DNA of 64,000 bases from an uncultured Bacteroidota bacterium (GTDB taxonomy: Bacteria > Bacteroidota > Bacteroidia > Flavobacteriales > Flavobacteriaceae), in contig CACIKV010000001.1 of the NCBI GenBank assembly GCA_902587325.1, forward strand, positions 117,300-181,299, read 5' to 3'. The translations under genes were made by a program, and so were the position numbers. A model generated the notes under the pieces. It saw nothing but the letters and a program-made list of their open reading frames with translations, had not been told where the DNA came from and did not search any database. Below are positions 13,176 through 23,615 of this stretch, piece by piece (position 1 is the stretch's first letter; the number at the start of each line of letters is the position of its first letter).

Positions 13176-14837
13176 TTAATAAGAATCTTTGTGTATATTT
13201 AGTATCGATCTTCCTGATGGATCATTAAGATTTTTAAAAGACTTATCCCATTCTAGCGCAATGGGAGTACTACAAGCAACAGATGGAACTGACGGAACAG
13301 TTTCTGCAGACGCCTGAGACGGAAAATGAGATTCAAAAATCGATCTATAAAAATATTCTTCTTTATTTTGAGGAGTTTGAAAAGGGAACCTATTTGAGGC
13401 ATTCTTAAACATATTGTCAGAAACTTCATTTTCGACTAATTCTTTTAAACTATCAATCCAACTATAGCCAACTCCATCGCTGAATTGTTCTTTTTGCCTC
13501 CAAGCTACTTCATCAGGAAGATAGTCTTCAAAAGATTTTCTAACAACCCATTTTTCCATTCTTTCATTTGTAATCATCTTATCAGCAGGGTTAATTTTCA
13601 TTGCAATATCAATAAATTCTTTGTCTAAGAATGGAACTCGACCTTCTATACCCCAAGCGGCTAAAGATTTATTTGCTCTTAAACAATCATATTGATATAG
13701 CTTTTCAAGCTTTCTTACAGTCTCTTTATGAAATTCCTTGGGATTTGGTGCTTTGTGAAAATAGAGATATCCTCCAAAAAGCTCATCAGCTCCTTCCCCA
13801 GATAAAACCATTTTAATTCCCATAGATTTAATCATTCTTGCCATTAAATACATTGGAGTGGATGCTCTGACGGTTGTAACATCATATGTTTCAATATGAT
13901 ATATTACATCTTTTATAGCATCCAAACCTTCTTGGACTGTAAATATTACTTCATGATGAATAGATCCAATATGTTCAGAAACTAATTTAGCAGCTTTTAA
14001 ATCTGGGGAACCCTTTAGACCCACAGAAAATGAATGTAACTGAGGATACCAAGCTTCAGACTTATCGTTATTTTCAATTCTTTTTTTAGAAAACTTTTTT
14101 GCTAATGCTGACGTAATTGAAGAATCTAATCCACCAGATAAAAGAACTCCATAGGGAACATCACTCATTAGTTGACGTCGAACAGCTTGTTCTAAACCTA
14201 TTTTTAAATCATTCAAATTAGTTTTGTTTTCTTTTATATTTTCAAAATCTGTCCAGTCCCTATTATACCACTTTTTATATTTGAAATCTTTACTAGACAT
14301 GTATTGTCCGGGTGGGAAAACTTCAATTTTTTCACATGTGCCTTCTAATGCTTTTAACTCAGATGCTACATAAAAAATTTTATTTTTATCCCACCCAATA
14401 TAAAGTGGTATTATACCCATGTGATCTCTGGCAATGAAAAACTCATTTTCTTTCTTATCATAAATAACAAAACCAAAAATACCATTCATTTTATCAATGA
14501 ATTTTTCTCTGTATTTTTCAAATAATGAAATTATTACCTCACAATCAGAATTTGTTTGATATTCAAAATTTTTTGTAAGATTTCTTAAATCTTTATGATT
14601 ATAAATTTCTCCATTAGCAGCTAAAACATACCTTTCATCTTTACTAAATAAAGGCTGTTTTCCTGACTTAGGATCAACTATTGCTAATCTTTCGTGAGCA
14701 AGAACAACATTTTCATGGCAGTAAATACCACTCCAATCAGGCCCTCTGTGTCTTAATTTTTTAGACATTTCAAGCACTCTATTTCTTAGTACTGAAGAAT
14801 CTTCTTTTTTATTTAGAGCACAAACTATTCCGCACAT
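13176..14837 (-). CDS. asnB: Asparagine synthase B (glutamine-hydrolysing)
   Basis: MCGIVCALNK with Cys nucleophile directly after Met; LRHRGPDWSGIY; VLLSGGLDSSITSALA; SGEGADELFGGYLYFH. The ORF-track start at 14852 is an upstream TTG and is rejected because Cys must be residue 2. Confidence 0.96.
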   Translation of the reverse strand: MCGIVCALNKKEDSSVLRNRVLEMSKKLRHRGPDWSGIYCHENVVLAHERLAIVDPKSGKQPLFSKDERYVLAANGEIYNHKDLRNLTKNFEYQTNSDCEVIISLFEKYREKFIDKMNGIFGFVIYDKKENEFFIARDHMGIIPLYIGWDKNKIFYVASELKALEGTCEKIEVFPPGQYMSSKDFKYKKWYNRDWTDFENIKENKTNLNDLKIGLEQAVRRQLMSDVPYGVLLSGGLDSSITSALAKKFSKKRIENNDKSEAWYPQLHSFSVGLKGSPDLKAAKLVSEHIGSIHHEVIFTVQEGLDAIKDVIYHIETYDVTTVRASTPMYLMARMIKSMGIKMVLSGEGADELFGGYLYFHKAPNPKEFHKETVRKLEKLYQYDCLRANKSLAAWGIEGRVPFLDKEFIDIAMKINPADKMITNERMEKWVVRKSFEDYLPDEVAWRQKEQFSDGVGYSWIDSLKELVENEVSDNMFKNASNRFPFQTPQNKEEYFYRSIFESHFPSQASAETVPSVPSVACSTPIALEWDKSFKNLNDPSGRSILNIHKDSY

Positions 14838-14967
14838 AAATTTTTTTGGCAAATATGATCAAATATTTCCATATAAATATAGTTTGAAGCTACTTATAAC
14901 AATATTTTTTGTAAATATTAAAAAAAAACTATTATAACAAATGAATTAATAACTTTATAATATTATT

Positions 14968-15648
14968 ATGGCAGAGAAAATAATTTATTTTAATAAAGTT
15001 GGTATTAAACTTAATGACAACAAAGCTCTAAAGAACATTAATCTTGATATTATTACGAAGGATTTTATTTACTTAATTGGTAAAACCGGCAGTGGTAAAA
15101 GTAGTATTTTGAGGACTATTTACGCTGATTTTCCTCTTATACAGGGTGAAGCTGAGGTTTTAGGATATGATTTAATAAAAATTAAAAAAAAAGAAATTCC
15201 AAATCTCAGAAGAAAAATTGGCATTATTTTTCAAGATTTTAAATTATTACCTGACAGAACTGTGTTTAAAAATCTTGAATTTGTATTAAAAGCAACAGAA
15301 TGGAAAAAAAAAGAAAAAATTGAAGAAAGAATTGATAGTGTGCTTGAACAGGTCAAAATGAATGATTATAAAAATAGATTACCAAATGAACTATCCGGAG
15401 GAGAAAAACAACGAGTTAGTATAGCAAGAGCATTATTAAATAAGCCTAAATTGGTTTTAGCTGATGAACCGACAGGAAATTTAGATCCTGCCACTAGTTT
15501 AGAAATAATGAATATTTTAAATTCAATTAATAATCAAGGAACTTCAATAATAATGGCAACTCATGATTACCAACTGATTTCAAAAAACCCAAAAAAAACT
15601 ATCAGAATTGAAGACGAAAGGATATTTGAATTAATAAAAAAAACATAA
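14968..15648 (+). CDS. ftsE: Cell-division ABC transporter ATP-binding protein FtsE
   Basis: Walker [10 protein letters not shown], signature [33 protein letters not shown], FtsE-like length and [14 protein letters not shown]. Confidence 0.88.
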   Translation: MAEKIIYFNKVGIKLNDNKALKNINLDIITKDFIYLIGKTGSGKSSILRTIYADFPLIQGEAEVLGYDLIKIKKKEIPNLRRKIGIIFQDFKLLPDRTVFKNLEFVLKATEWKKKEKIEERIDSVLEQVKMNDYKNRLPNELSGGEKQRVSIARALLNKPKLVLADEPTGNLDPATSLEIMNILNSINNQGTSIIMATHDYQLISKNPKKTIRIEDERIFELIKKT

Positions 15649-15660
15649 TATTTGTATTAA

Positions 15661-16461
15661 ATGTTTAACCTGGATAATTTACTTAATAACCCAAAGTCTT
15701 TTTTTTTAATTGCTGGACCATGCGCTATTGAAAAAGAAGAAATGGCATTTAAGATATGTAATGAAATAAATAATATTTCTAAAAACTTTGAAATAAACTT
15801 TGTATTTAAGGGTAGTTTTAAAAAGGCAAATAGAACCAGAATTGGTAGTTTTACAGGAATTGGTGATCAAAATGCTTTAGAAATTCTAAAAAAAGTTGGA
15901 GAAGAGTTTTCAATCCCAACAACTACTGATATTCATGAAATTAAACATGCTAAACTTGCATCTAGTTATGTTGATATATTACAAATACCTGCTTTTTTAG
16001 CAAGACAAACTGATTTAATAGTTGCAGCTGCAAAAACAGGTAAAATAATTAACATTAAAAAAGGTCAATTTATGAGTCCAGAATCAATGTTTTTTGCTGT
16101 TCAAAAAGTAAAAGAATCTGGAAATTCCAATGTACTTGTTACTGAAAGAGGAAGCACGTTTGGTTACCAAGATTTAGTTGTTGATTTTAGATCCATCCCA
16201 AAAATGAAAGAATATGCACCTGTAGTTCTCGATATTACTCACTCTTTACAACAACCCAATCAATCTAGTGGAATTACAGGTGGGAAACCTGAATTAATAG
16301 AAACTTTAGCTAAAGCTGGTATTGCTTCAGGTGTAGATGGTATATTTATAGAAACTCATTATAATCCTGATGAAGCTAAAAGTGATGGAAAAAACATGCT
16401 TCCTCTGGATCAATTGAAATATCTAATTGAGAAACTAGTTAGGTTAAGATCTTCAATTTAA
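15661..16461 (+). CDS. kdsA: 3-deoxy-8-phosphooctulonate synthase
   Basis: FFLIAGPCAIE, FKGSFKKANRTRIGSFTGIG, ILQIPAFLARQTDL, VLDITHSLQQPN. Confidence 0.97.
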   Translation: MFNLDNLLNNPKSFFLIAGPCAIEKEEMAFKICNEINNISKNFEINFVFKGSFKKANRTRIGSFTGIGDQNALEILKKVGEEFSIPTTTDIHEIKHAKLASSYVDILQIPAFLARQTDLIVAAAKTGKIINIKKGQFMSPESMFFAVQKVKESGNSNVLVTERGSTFGYQDLVVDFRSIPKMKEYAPVVLDITHSLQQPNQSSGITGGKPELIETLAKAGIASGVDGIFIETHYNPDEAKSDGKNMLPLDQLKYLIEKLVRLRSSI

Positions 16462-16471
16462 TTGTATTTAT

Positions 16472-16479
16472 TACTTTTG
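16472..16479 (+). promoter_or_regulatory. -7 element TACTTTTG upstream of tmRNA
   Basis: TAnnTTTG match about 26 nt upstream of the mature tmRNA 5' end. Confidence 0.45.
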
Positions 16480-16505
16480 CTTACATTTTAGTTCATTGAA
16501 ATTTT

Positions 16506-16893
16506 GGGGTCGACTGGATTTGACAGCGATTTAGTAATATTAGTAAGCAAATCGAGCGATTAGTTAAAGCTCGTTAATATCAACTAAAACTTTTAAATGG
16601 CGAAAATAAATACGCTCTTGCTGCTTAAGACTGAATTATAGTAGGTCTAGCCATGTTCTACAAGGTAGAAAAGCGAGATGTCTCGAAATTTTTTTTGTTA
16701 ACAATTATTTCATTGAGACACAGTTATGTTAACATAGGATAACTATTGCTTCGATAGTTATCTGAACTTTTGAAGATAAGTAGTGTTTGTGTAGTTTTCA
16801 GCAAGAATACTATCGAAAATTAAATGAAAACTAAATTTGTAGAAATCTAAAATTTCAGTCGTTTGGACGAGGGTTCGATTCCCTCCGACTCCA
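16506..16893 (+). ncRNA. ssrA: Transfer-messenger RNA (tmRNA)
   Basis: 5' GGGGTCGACTGGATTTGACAGCG and 3' GGGTTCGATTCCCTCCGACTCCA. Acceptor stem GGGGTCG pairs with CGACTCC (one G-U). Tag ORF ggc gaa aat aaa tac gct ctt gct gct taa (16599-16628) encodes GENKYALAA. Full CCA not encoded (CC-ACA follows). Confidence 0.97.
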
Positions 16894-16910
16894 CAAATTT
16901 TTAAATAATT

Positions 16911-17774
16911 ATGAAATATTTAGTTTTTAAAATATTGTTATCGTTTATTATAATTTCATGTAGTAATTCACAGTTAGAATCATCAAAAACAAAAACAATT
17001 AGCTCATCAGAGATATTTATAAATCAAAAAATTAATGGTTCAGAAGTGTCAAGGTCAGTTCTAATTCAAGCTCCTCTAGAAATTGATACTTCAAAAGACT
17101 ACCCGGTTGTTTTTGCATTTCATGGAAATGGAGGAAGTAATAGAAATTGGATTAATATTTTAAAAAAGTTTACCGATAATGGAGAATTTATAGGAATTTA
17201 TCCTCAAGGATATTTGAAGTCATGGAATTTAGGTTCTGAAAAATCAACTGCTGATGATGTTGAGTTTACTAATTTAATAGTAGATGAAATAAAAAATTAC
17301 TTAAACCTTAATTTCAATAAAATGTATGCAATTGGTAGTTCAAATGGATCTGGAATGGTTAATAAATTAGCCATTGAAACTAATCATTTTAATGCTATAG
17401 CTCCAATTGTAAGTCAATTAATGCAAAGTATGCCAATAAAACCCTCAACTCAACCAATTTCTATTTTTCAAGTTAATGGAGGTAAAGATAACGTAGTTCC
17501 TATTAATGGAGGACCAGGTCCTGGAACTCATGTTTTTTTAGACGCATTAGACAGTGCAAAATTATGGGCTTCAACCTTTGATTGTTCTAGTTTTGAATTA
17601 AAATTTGTGGGGGACAGTTTTGAAGAGTATGGAGTTAATAGATTATATGATTTTAAAAATTGTGATGCTGGAAAAGAAGTTAGATATTTAAGGCTTGAAA
17701 ACATAGGACATGGAGTCACACGATCATATTCAATATTGTTCGATGAAGTATGGAAATTCTTTAAAAAATTTTAA
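16911..17774 (+). CDS. Alpha/beta-hydrolase esterase, PHB-depolymerase/feruloyl-esterase (LpqC)-like lipoprotein
   Basis: Lipobox LLSFIIISCSN; YPVVFAFHGNGGSNRNW; nucleophile-elbow-like AIGSSNGSGMVNKLA; terminal GHG. Confidence 0.75.
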   Translation: MKYLVFKILLSFIIISCSNSQLESSKTKTISSSEIFINQKINGSEVSRSVLIQAPLEIDTSKDYPVVFAFHGNGGSNRNWINILKKFTDNGEFIGIYPQGYLKSWNLGSEKSTADDVEFTNLIVDEIKNYLNLNFNKMYAIGSSNGSGMVNKLAIETNHFNAIAPIVSQLMQSMPIKPSTQPISIFQVNGGKDNVVPINGGPGPGTHVFLDALDSAKLWASTFDCSSFELKFVGDSFEEYGVNRLYDFKNCDAGKEVRYLRLENIGHGVTRSYSILFDEVWKFFKKF

Positions 17775-17776
17775 AT

Positions 17777-19012
17777 ATGGAAAAAAACGAATGGCTTTTA
17801 TTGTTAATTTTTCTTGTAAGTTTAAACTATATTTTTTCAACTATTCTTGAATATATTAATGATAATAATTGGAAAGATTACATTCCTAAATCTTTAAAAG
17901 ATTTCTATGATAAAGACAAATACAAAAAAGCTAAAGAATATAAAAAAGCTAATGGAAAATTATCTTTCTTTTCATCTACAATAAATTTTTCAATTACTAT
18001 TTTTTTATTAACACTTGGATTATATGGAAAAGTAAGTGACTATTTCATGATTAATTTTGATAATATTTTTATTCAATCATCATTATTTTTCTTAACATTT
18101 TATTTATTTAATTTAATTATCTCTATTCCTTTTCAATATTATTCAACATTTTATATTGAAACAAAATTTGGATTTAATAAAACAACTATCAATACATTTA
18201 TTTTGGATAAATTAAAGGGAGTTTTTCTCGCTTTATTAATTGGTGGAGCTTTACTTTATGCAACTCTAATAGTTTACAGTAAAATAAGTCATGGATTTTG
18301 GATTTATCTTTGGCTTGGATTGTCTTTTTTTACTTTGTTTATGAATATGTTTTACACTTCATTAATTGTTCCATTGTTCAATAAGCTTGTTCCAATTAGT
18401 GAAGGTAGTTTAAAAGAAAAAATTGAAACATATTCTAAAAAAATTGGTTATTCATTGAACAATATATTTATAATTGATGGTTCAAAAAGATCGACTAAAG
18501 CCAATGCTTATTTTTCAGGAATTGGTCCAAAAAAAACAATTGCACTATTTGATACTTTAGTTGAAAAACATAGTGAGGAAGAATTAGTTGCTGTACTAGC
18601 TCACGAAGTGGGTCATTTCAAGAAAAAACATGTTTATCAAGGATTAATTTTATCAATAATCCAAATTGGACTAATAACATTTCTTTTTGAGTTATGTCTT
18701 AATAATTCAGAATTAATCGATTCTTTGGGTGGAAAAATTAGTAGTTTTCATCTAGGGCTAGTTGTTTTTTCAATGCTTTACAGTCCTATTGGATTAATTA
18801 CAGGAATTTTTATGAATATTTTGAGTAGAAAAAATGAATATGAAGCTGATAAATTTGCGAAAGAAACTTACAATGGAGATGCTCTTGTGCTAGCCTTAAA
18901 AAAACTTTCAGTCAACAGTTTATCTAATTTGTATCCACATCCATTTTACGTCTTTGTTCATTATTCACACCCTCCATTGATTAAAAGACTAGATGCACTT
19001 AGCTCTAGCTGA
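17777..19012 (+). CDS. M48-family zinc metallopeptidase, Ste24/CAAX prenyl protease 1-like
   Basis: HEVGHFKKKH zinc motif, multiple TM segments, NEYEADKFA, HPPLIKRLDAL. Confidence 0.93.
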   Translation: MEKNEWLLLLIFLVSLNYIFSTILEYINDNNWKDYIPKSLKDFYDKDKYKKAKEYKKANGKLSFFSSTINFSITIFLLTLGLYGKVSDYFMINFDNIFIQSSLFFLTFYLFNLIISIPFQYYSTFYIETKFGFNKTTINTFILDKLKGVFLALLIGGALLYATLIVYSKISHGFWIYLWLGLSFFTLFMNMFYTSLIVPLFNKLVPISEGSLKEKIETYSKKIGYSLNNIFIIDGSKRSTKANAYFSGIGPKKTIALFDTLVEKHSEEELVAVLAHEVGHFKKKHVYQGLILSIIQIGLITFLFELCLNNSELIDSLGGKISSFHLGLVVFSMLYSPIGLITGIFMNILSRKNEYEADKFAKETYNGDALVLALKKLSVNSLSNLYPHPFYVFVHYSHPPLIKRLDALSSS

Positions 19013-20342
19013 TATTATTTATACTCCAACCCTTTTCATATTCTCTTGACCACATTTTTTTTGCTTTTCTATCATTAATTCTTCCATTTTTAGGGTTTAT
19101 TTTAAAATCCTTGTTTATTCTGTAAGAAATGTTTGCATAATGAACCATACTTTGACTAATTGCTGCATCTTCAATAGGAGAATTTAATTTTTCACCATGA
19201 CTTATTGAATTAAAAAAATTATCAAAATGAAGATGTGTCATACTTCTTTCTATTTTGATAAATTTTTGATCTTCCCTACTATTATAGATTAATCTGTTAG
19301 AAAGATCAAAAACTTTGTAACCATTCCTATCAACTAAAACAGTTCCCTTTGATCCAAATATCTTTGTTCCCCTACCTCCTTCAATATCTTTTTTAAATGC
19401 ATTCCTGCTCTGACCATCCCATGTTATAACTTTATTTTCAGGAAACTTAAACTTAGCTTCCATGGTGTCATACATGGTCCATCCATCATCGATGTAATGA
19501 TATTTTCCTGCATATACATCAACTTTTGTTGGATATTTTACACCTAAAGCCCATCTTGCTACATCCAACTCATGAGTTGCGTTATTTCCAGCTTCACCTG
19601 TTCCATACAACCAGCCATACCAACGCCAATTATAATCCCAAGTATCAAAAGTATATTCTCTCCTTTTTGCTGGACCTTGAAAAAGATTCCAATCCAAACC
19701 TTTTGGAATAGAATATTTTTTTTGATTTGGAACTCTTGGTCTGTTATTATGATAATATGCCACAGCCATGTAAGATTGTCCTATCAAACCATCTTTAATT
19801 TTATTAACTAAGTCAATTGTATGTGGTGATGATCTTTGTTGATTTCCCATTTGAATTTTTTTGTTGAAATATTTTTGATAATCAACTAATATTTCATTTT
19901 CATACATGTTGTGACTACATGGTTTTTCTAAATATACATGCTTATCATGTTCCATTGCTTTACAAGCTCCGTAAGCATGCCAATGATCTGGTGTGGCCAT
20001 TATTATTGCATCAACTTCTTTATCCTCAAAAATTTTATGTATATCTTTTTCAACCTTAGCTTCTTTTCCAGTACTATTAAAAAAAGATTTCTGGGTTTTT
20101 TGAACTTGTTTATCCATCACATCACAGAAATATAAAATTTCTACATTCTTCCTTTTAATGCAAGCATTTAAAAGTCCTGGTATTCTTCTGCCTAGACCCT
20201 GAAAAGCGATACTTATTCTTTCGTTAGAGCCTAATATTTTTCTATAGGATTTTGCAGAAAAAGAATTAACTGAACCAAAAGAGCTAAAACCTAGTGCAGA
20301 TAAGGCAGATTTTTTTATAAAGTTTCTTCTACTTTTTTTCAT
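19005..20342 (-). CDS. Gfo/Idh/MocA-family oxidoreductase with Tat-like signal
   Basis: MKKSRRNFIKKSALSALGFSSFG twin-arginine signal; DAIIMATPDHWHAYGACKAMEHDKHVYLEKPCSHNMYE. Confidence 0.93.
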   Translation of the reverse strand: MKKSRRNFIKKSALSALGFSSFGSVNSFSAKSYRKILGSNERISIAFQGLGRRIPGLLNACIKRKNVEILYFCDVMDKQVQKTQKSFFNSTGKEAKVEKDIHKIFEDKEVDAIIMATPDHWHAYGACKAMEHDKHVYLEKPCSHNMYENEILVDYQKYFNKKIQMGNQQRSSPHTIDLVNKIKDGLIGQSYMAVAYYHNNRPRVPNQKKYSIPKGLDWNLFQGPAKRREYTFDTWDYNWRWYGWLYGTGEAGNNATHELDVARWALGVKYPTKVDVYAGKYHYIDDGWTMYDTMEAKFKFPENKVITWDGQSRNAFKKDIEGGRGTKIFGSKGTVLVDRNGYKVFDLSNRLIYNSREDQKFIKIERSMTHLHFDNFFNSISHGEKLNSPIEDAAISQSMVHYANISYRINKDFKINPKNGRINDRKAKKMWSREYEKGWSINNIS

Positions 20343-21760
20343 TTTATGTTTCTTATTTTAATATTTTTAAAGCTGACTTCATCACCATGATCTTGAAGCA
20401 GAATATGTCCTTCATTTAGTTGTCCAAATTGTTTATATTTTGAGTATTTTGAATACTCAACTAATGATTTGAAAACTTGAGAAAATCTATTGTATTCGAG
20501 AACCTTAATATTGTCCAACCAATGTTCGACTTTTCCATCATTTGATATAATTCTTGCTCTGTGCCAAGTCTCTGGATAAACAGGTCTCTTTGATCGATTT
20601 TCCATTAAATTTTCAGCCTTAATTAAATCATATAATGAAGCAACAGTTCTATTGCTTTTTATATAATTTTTTACCAAAACTTTATTTTTTCCATCGTATT
20701 CATAAACATAAATTTCTTTATTTGCATCAGAATGATTAAAATCATCTAAAATCTGAAACTCTAAACCAATTGATGATCCAGATGCCTGATATCTTTCAGT
20801 ATCAACATAATATTTAATTCCACTATTTGCACCCTTAGAAATTTTAAAATCTAACTCTAATTCAAAGTCTGAATATTTATCTATTGTTATAATATCTCCT
20901 CCATTTTTTGATTCACCTCCATCAGATCTTAATACTTTTAATATTCCATCATTGATTTTCCAGCCATGTTTCGGAAAAGATTTTCCACGAGCACTTTTCC
21001 ATCCGCTTGAACTTTTTCCATCAAATAAGAACTTCCAGCCCTCATTAATTTCATCATCTGATAAAAAATTATCTAAATTATTTATAACTCTAACATGAGA
21101 TTGATTTCTTCTTACATTTTTTTCAAGGTCTTTGGTTAAAATTTTTATATTTTTCCAACTAACTTTTTTTCCAACATTTTCAACTTTATTTATGCTGTGG
21201 ATCTGTAAAGCAATAAAACCTGTATTAGAGGAATTATCAATAAGATATGAGCATTGTATTCCATTAACCCAAGTTTTGATAATATTTCCTATGGCTTCAA
21301 TACGGAATTTGTTCCACTCATTATTTTTAAAGGACATTCTACTTTTTTCACTAAATGATAGTGGATATAAAAACAACCCCCTCCTAGATTGATCATAAAT
21401 ACCACCAGACCATCTCCTATATTCATCAGTGTCTAGCTCACACTGATAACCATAAACTTTATTCCGCTCATTAGCATCATCATTGATTAAACTTCTGAAC
21501 TGAACACCAGAATTAAGACCTTTATCAACAAAGACCTCAAACTCTAAAATGAAATCAGAATAAAATTCTTTTGTTGCAAGATATGTGCTTGGTGAATTTA
21601 AAATTGATGTTGCCGATATTACTCCATCACTAATTTTAAATTGTGCATTCCCTTGTTTTATTTCCCAGTTTTTTAAATCTTCTTTTATTAAACTAACCCA
21701 TTGGGCTTGTGAGTTGGTAAAACCAAAAAGCAGAAAAAAAATTACAAATATTTTATTCAC
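20339..21760 (-). CDS. Secreted double-DUF1080 (3-keto-disaccharide hydrolase family) protein
   Basis: Signal peptide; two repeats of the fold: LKNWEIKQGNAQFKISDGVISA...LEFEVFVDKGLNSGVQFRS and WKFLFDGKSSSGWKS...LELDFKISKGANSGIKYYVD. Confidence 0.88.
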   Translation of the reverse strand: MNKIFVIFFLLFGFTNSQAQWVSLIKEDLKNWEIKQGNAQFKISDGVISATSILNSPSTYLATKEFYSDFILEFEVFVDKGLNSGVQFRSLINDDANERNKVYGYQCELDTDEYRRWSGGIYDQSRRGLFLYPLSFSEKSRMSFKNNEWNKFRIEAIGNIIKTWVNGIQCSYLIDNSSNTGFIALQIHSINKVENVGKKVSWKNIKILTKDLEKNVRRNQSHVRVINNLDNFLSDDEINEGWKFLFDGKSSSGWKSARGKSFPKHGWKINDGILKVLRSDGGESKNGGDIITIDKYSDFELELDFKISKGANSGIKYYVDTERYQASGSSIGLEFQILDDFNHSDANKEIYVYEYDGKNKVLVKNYIKSNRTVASLYDLIKAENLMENRSKRPVYPETWHRARIISNDGKVEHWLDNIKVLEYNRFSQVFKSLVEYSKYSKYKQFGQLNEGHILLQDHGDEVSFKNIKIRNIK

Positions 21761-21894
21761 AAGATTTAAGGTAAATTCAAATATTAAATAATATAAAAAA
21801 AAACAACGATATATAATTAGGACATTAAGTAAATAATTAGATAAAAAAGTTACTATTTTAGCTTTATTATTTAATAATAGTTATAGTCTAAAGA

Positions 21895-22770
21895 ATGAAT
21901 GAAATTAAAATAAGTTCGGAAAACAAATACAATATTGATGATGATTTAATCCTATTTAAATTTTCCAATTTTGATAGTGATAGTAAATCCGTTTTCTTTG
22001 AAACACAAACAAACTTTATTCAATTTCATTTTTGTCTAAAAGGTGAATGCAATTTTATTTACAATAAAGGAAGTTATTGTCTCCCACTCAAAAATGAAGT
22101 ATCTATTTTGTTGTATAATCCTATTAATCCTCTTCCTGTTGATGTAAGAATTGAATCTGAATCAAGACTTGTTTGTTTACTAATAAGTATTGAAAAACTA
22201 CATGGATTATTTTCTAAAGATTCAGAAACAATACCTTTTTTAAGTGAAAGTAACATCAATAAAAAGTTTTACAAGGATAAACCTCTTCATCCGTCAATGT
22301 TAGCTATATTAAATCAGTTAATTAATGAAAAAATTGGAGATAATGTAAAATCACTCTACTTAAAAGGTAAAATTTTTGAGCTATTAAGTGTATACTTCAA
22401 CGCATCAGCAAATCCAGATATTGATTTGTGTCCTTTTTTGTCAGATGATAATAATGTAAAAAAAATAAAAAATGCCAAAGAAATAATTATTGAAAGAATG
22501 ACTAATCCGCCATCACTAATTGATCTCTCAAAAGAAGTTGAGATTTCAGTTAAAAATTTAAAAGAGGGATTTAAACAAGTATATGGAAATACAGTATATG
22601 GATATCTTATCGAACATAAAATGAGTGTAGCTAGTCAAATGTTAACTTCAAAAAATTATAATGTAAATGAGGTTGCGATGCATCTTGGTTATAGCACTTC
22701 TAGTCATTTCATAAGTGCATTTAAAAATAAGTTTGGAACAACACCAAAGAAATTTTTAAGCTCAAATTAA
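21895..22770 (+). CDS. AraC-family transcriptional regulator
   Basis: C-terminal double HTH: SLIDLSKEVEISVKNLKEGFKQVYGNTVYGYLIEHKMSVASQMLTSKNYNVNEVAMHLGYSTSSHFISAFKNKFGTTPKKF. Confidence 0.92.
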   Translation: MNEIKISSENKYNIDDDLILFKFSNFDSDSKSVFFETQTNFIQFHFCLKGECNFIYNKGSYCLPLKNEVSILLYNPINPLPVDVRIESESRLVCLLISIEKLHGLFSKDSETIPFLSESNINKKFYKDKPLHPSMLAILNQLINEKIGDNVKSLYLKGKIFELLSVYFNASANPDIDLCPFLSDDNNVKKIKNAKEIIIERMTNPPSLIDLSKEVEISVKNLKEGFKQVYGNTVYGYLIEHKMSVASQMLTSKNYNVNEVAMHLGYSTSSHFISAFKNKFGTTPKKFLSSN

Positions 22771-22790
22771 TTAATCATATATTATTTTTT

Positions 22791-23615
22791 TTGAAAAAAA
22801 CTATATTTTCATTCATTCAAATTTGCTTAAGTATATTTTTTATTTATTTAACATTTTCAAATATTAATATTAAGTCGTTAAAAATTATTATTGAAAATTC
22901 AAATTTATTATTATTAGCACTGAGTCCTATTTTATATTTTATTTCTCAAATAATTTCATCAGAAAGATTAAGAAATCTTTTGAATGTTAATGGCTTTAAT
23001 TTATCTTTTTTGGAGAACGGGAAATTATACGTTATAGGCATGTTTTATAATTTTTTTATTCCTGGTGGAATTGGTGGTGATATGTATAAAACATATTTAT
23101 TTAAGAAAATTTACAATTGGGAAATAAACAAAACTATCAGGATTATCATTCAGGACAGGCTAATTGGCTTAGGTGTCCTTGTTATACTACTTATTTTTTT
23201 AGAAAATGGACTAATATTAAACTTTAATTTTCTTATAAAAATTTTGGTAACTATTGTAATTTATTTTTTTGGTCTAATCCTCGTAAAACTTATTTTTAAT
23301 AACAACAAAGGGTACCTTAAAACTTTCTTATTCTCAATAATTGTTCATTTTTTTCAATTCTTGTCTATATCATTCATATTATTTTCATTGGGATTAAACT
23401 CAAATATCATTGGAATTCTTTTTGTATTTGTATTGTCATCCATTCTTTCAGTTTTTTCATTTGGTGGAATTGGTATAAGAGAGTATGTTTTTTTCTCAGC
23501 TGCGTCCACACTAAATATCTCTGTTGAACTTTCAACTAGTATAGGATTACTATTTACCTTATCTGCAGCTATTTCTTCACTCCCAGGTTTCTACTACAGT
23601 ATAAAAAAGGCTTAA
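22791..23615 (+). CDS. Flippase-like / lysylphosphatidylglycerol synthase TM region (UPF0104) membrane protein
   Basis: Multiple TM helices; FFIPGGIGGDMYKTYLF and FGGIGIREYVFF motifs typical of the family. Confidence 0.82.
   Translation: MKKTIFSFIQICLSIFFIYLTFSNINIKSLKIIIENSNLLLLALSPILYFISQIISSERLRNLLNVNGFNLSFLENGKLYVIGMFYNFFIPGGIGGDMYKTYLFKKIYNWEINKTIRIIIQDRLIGLGVLVILLIFLENGLILNFNFLIKILVTIVIYFFGLILVKLIFNNNKGYLKTFLFSIIVHFFQFLSISFILFSLGLNSNIIGILFVFVLSSILSVFSFGGIGIREYVFFSAASTLNISVELSTSIGLLFTLSAAISSLPGFYYSIKKA

Noticed and set aside
13162-13183. CTTATTA...TAATAAG hairpin at the asnB 3' end
   Set aside because: Purely A/T stem in an AT-rich genome; too weak to call a terminator.
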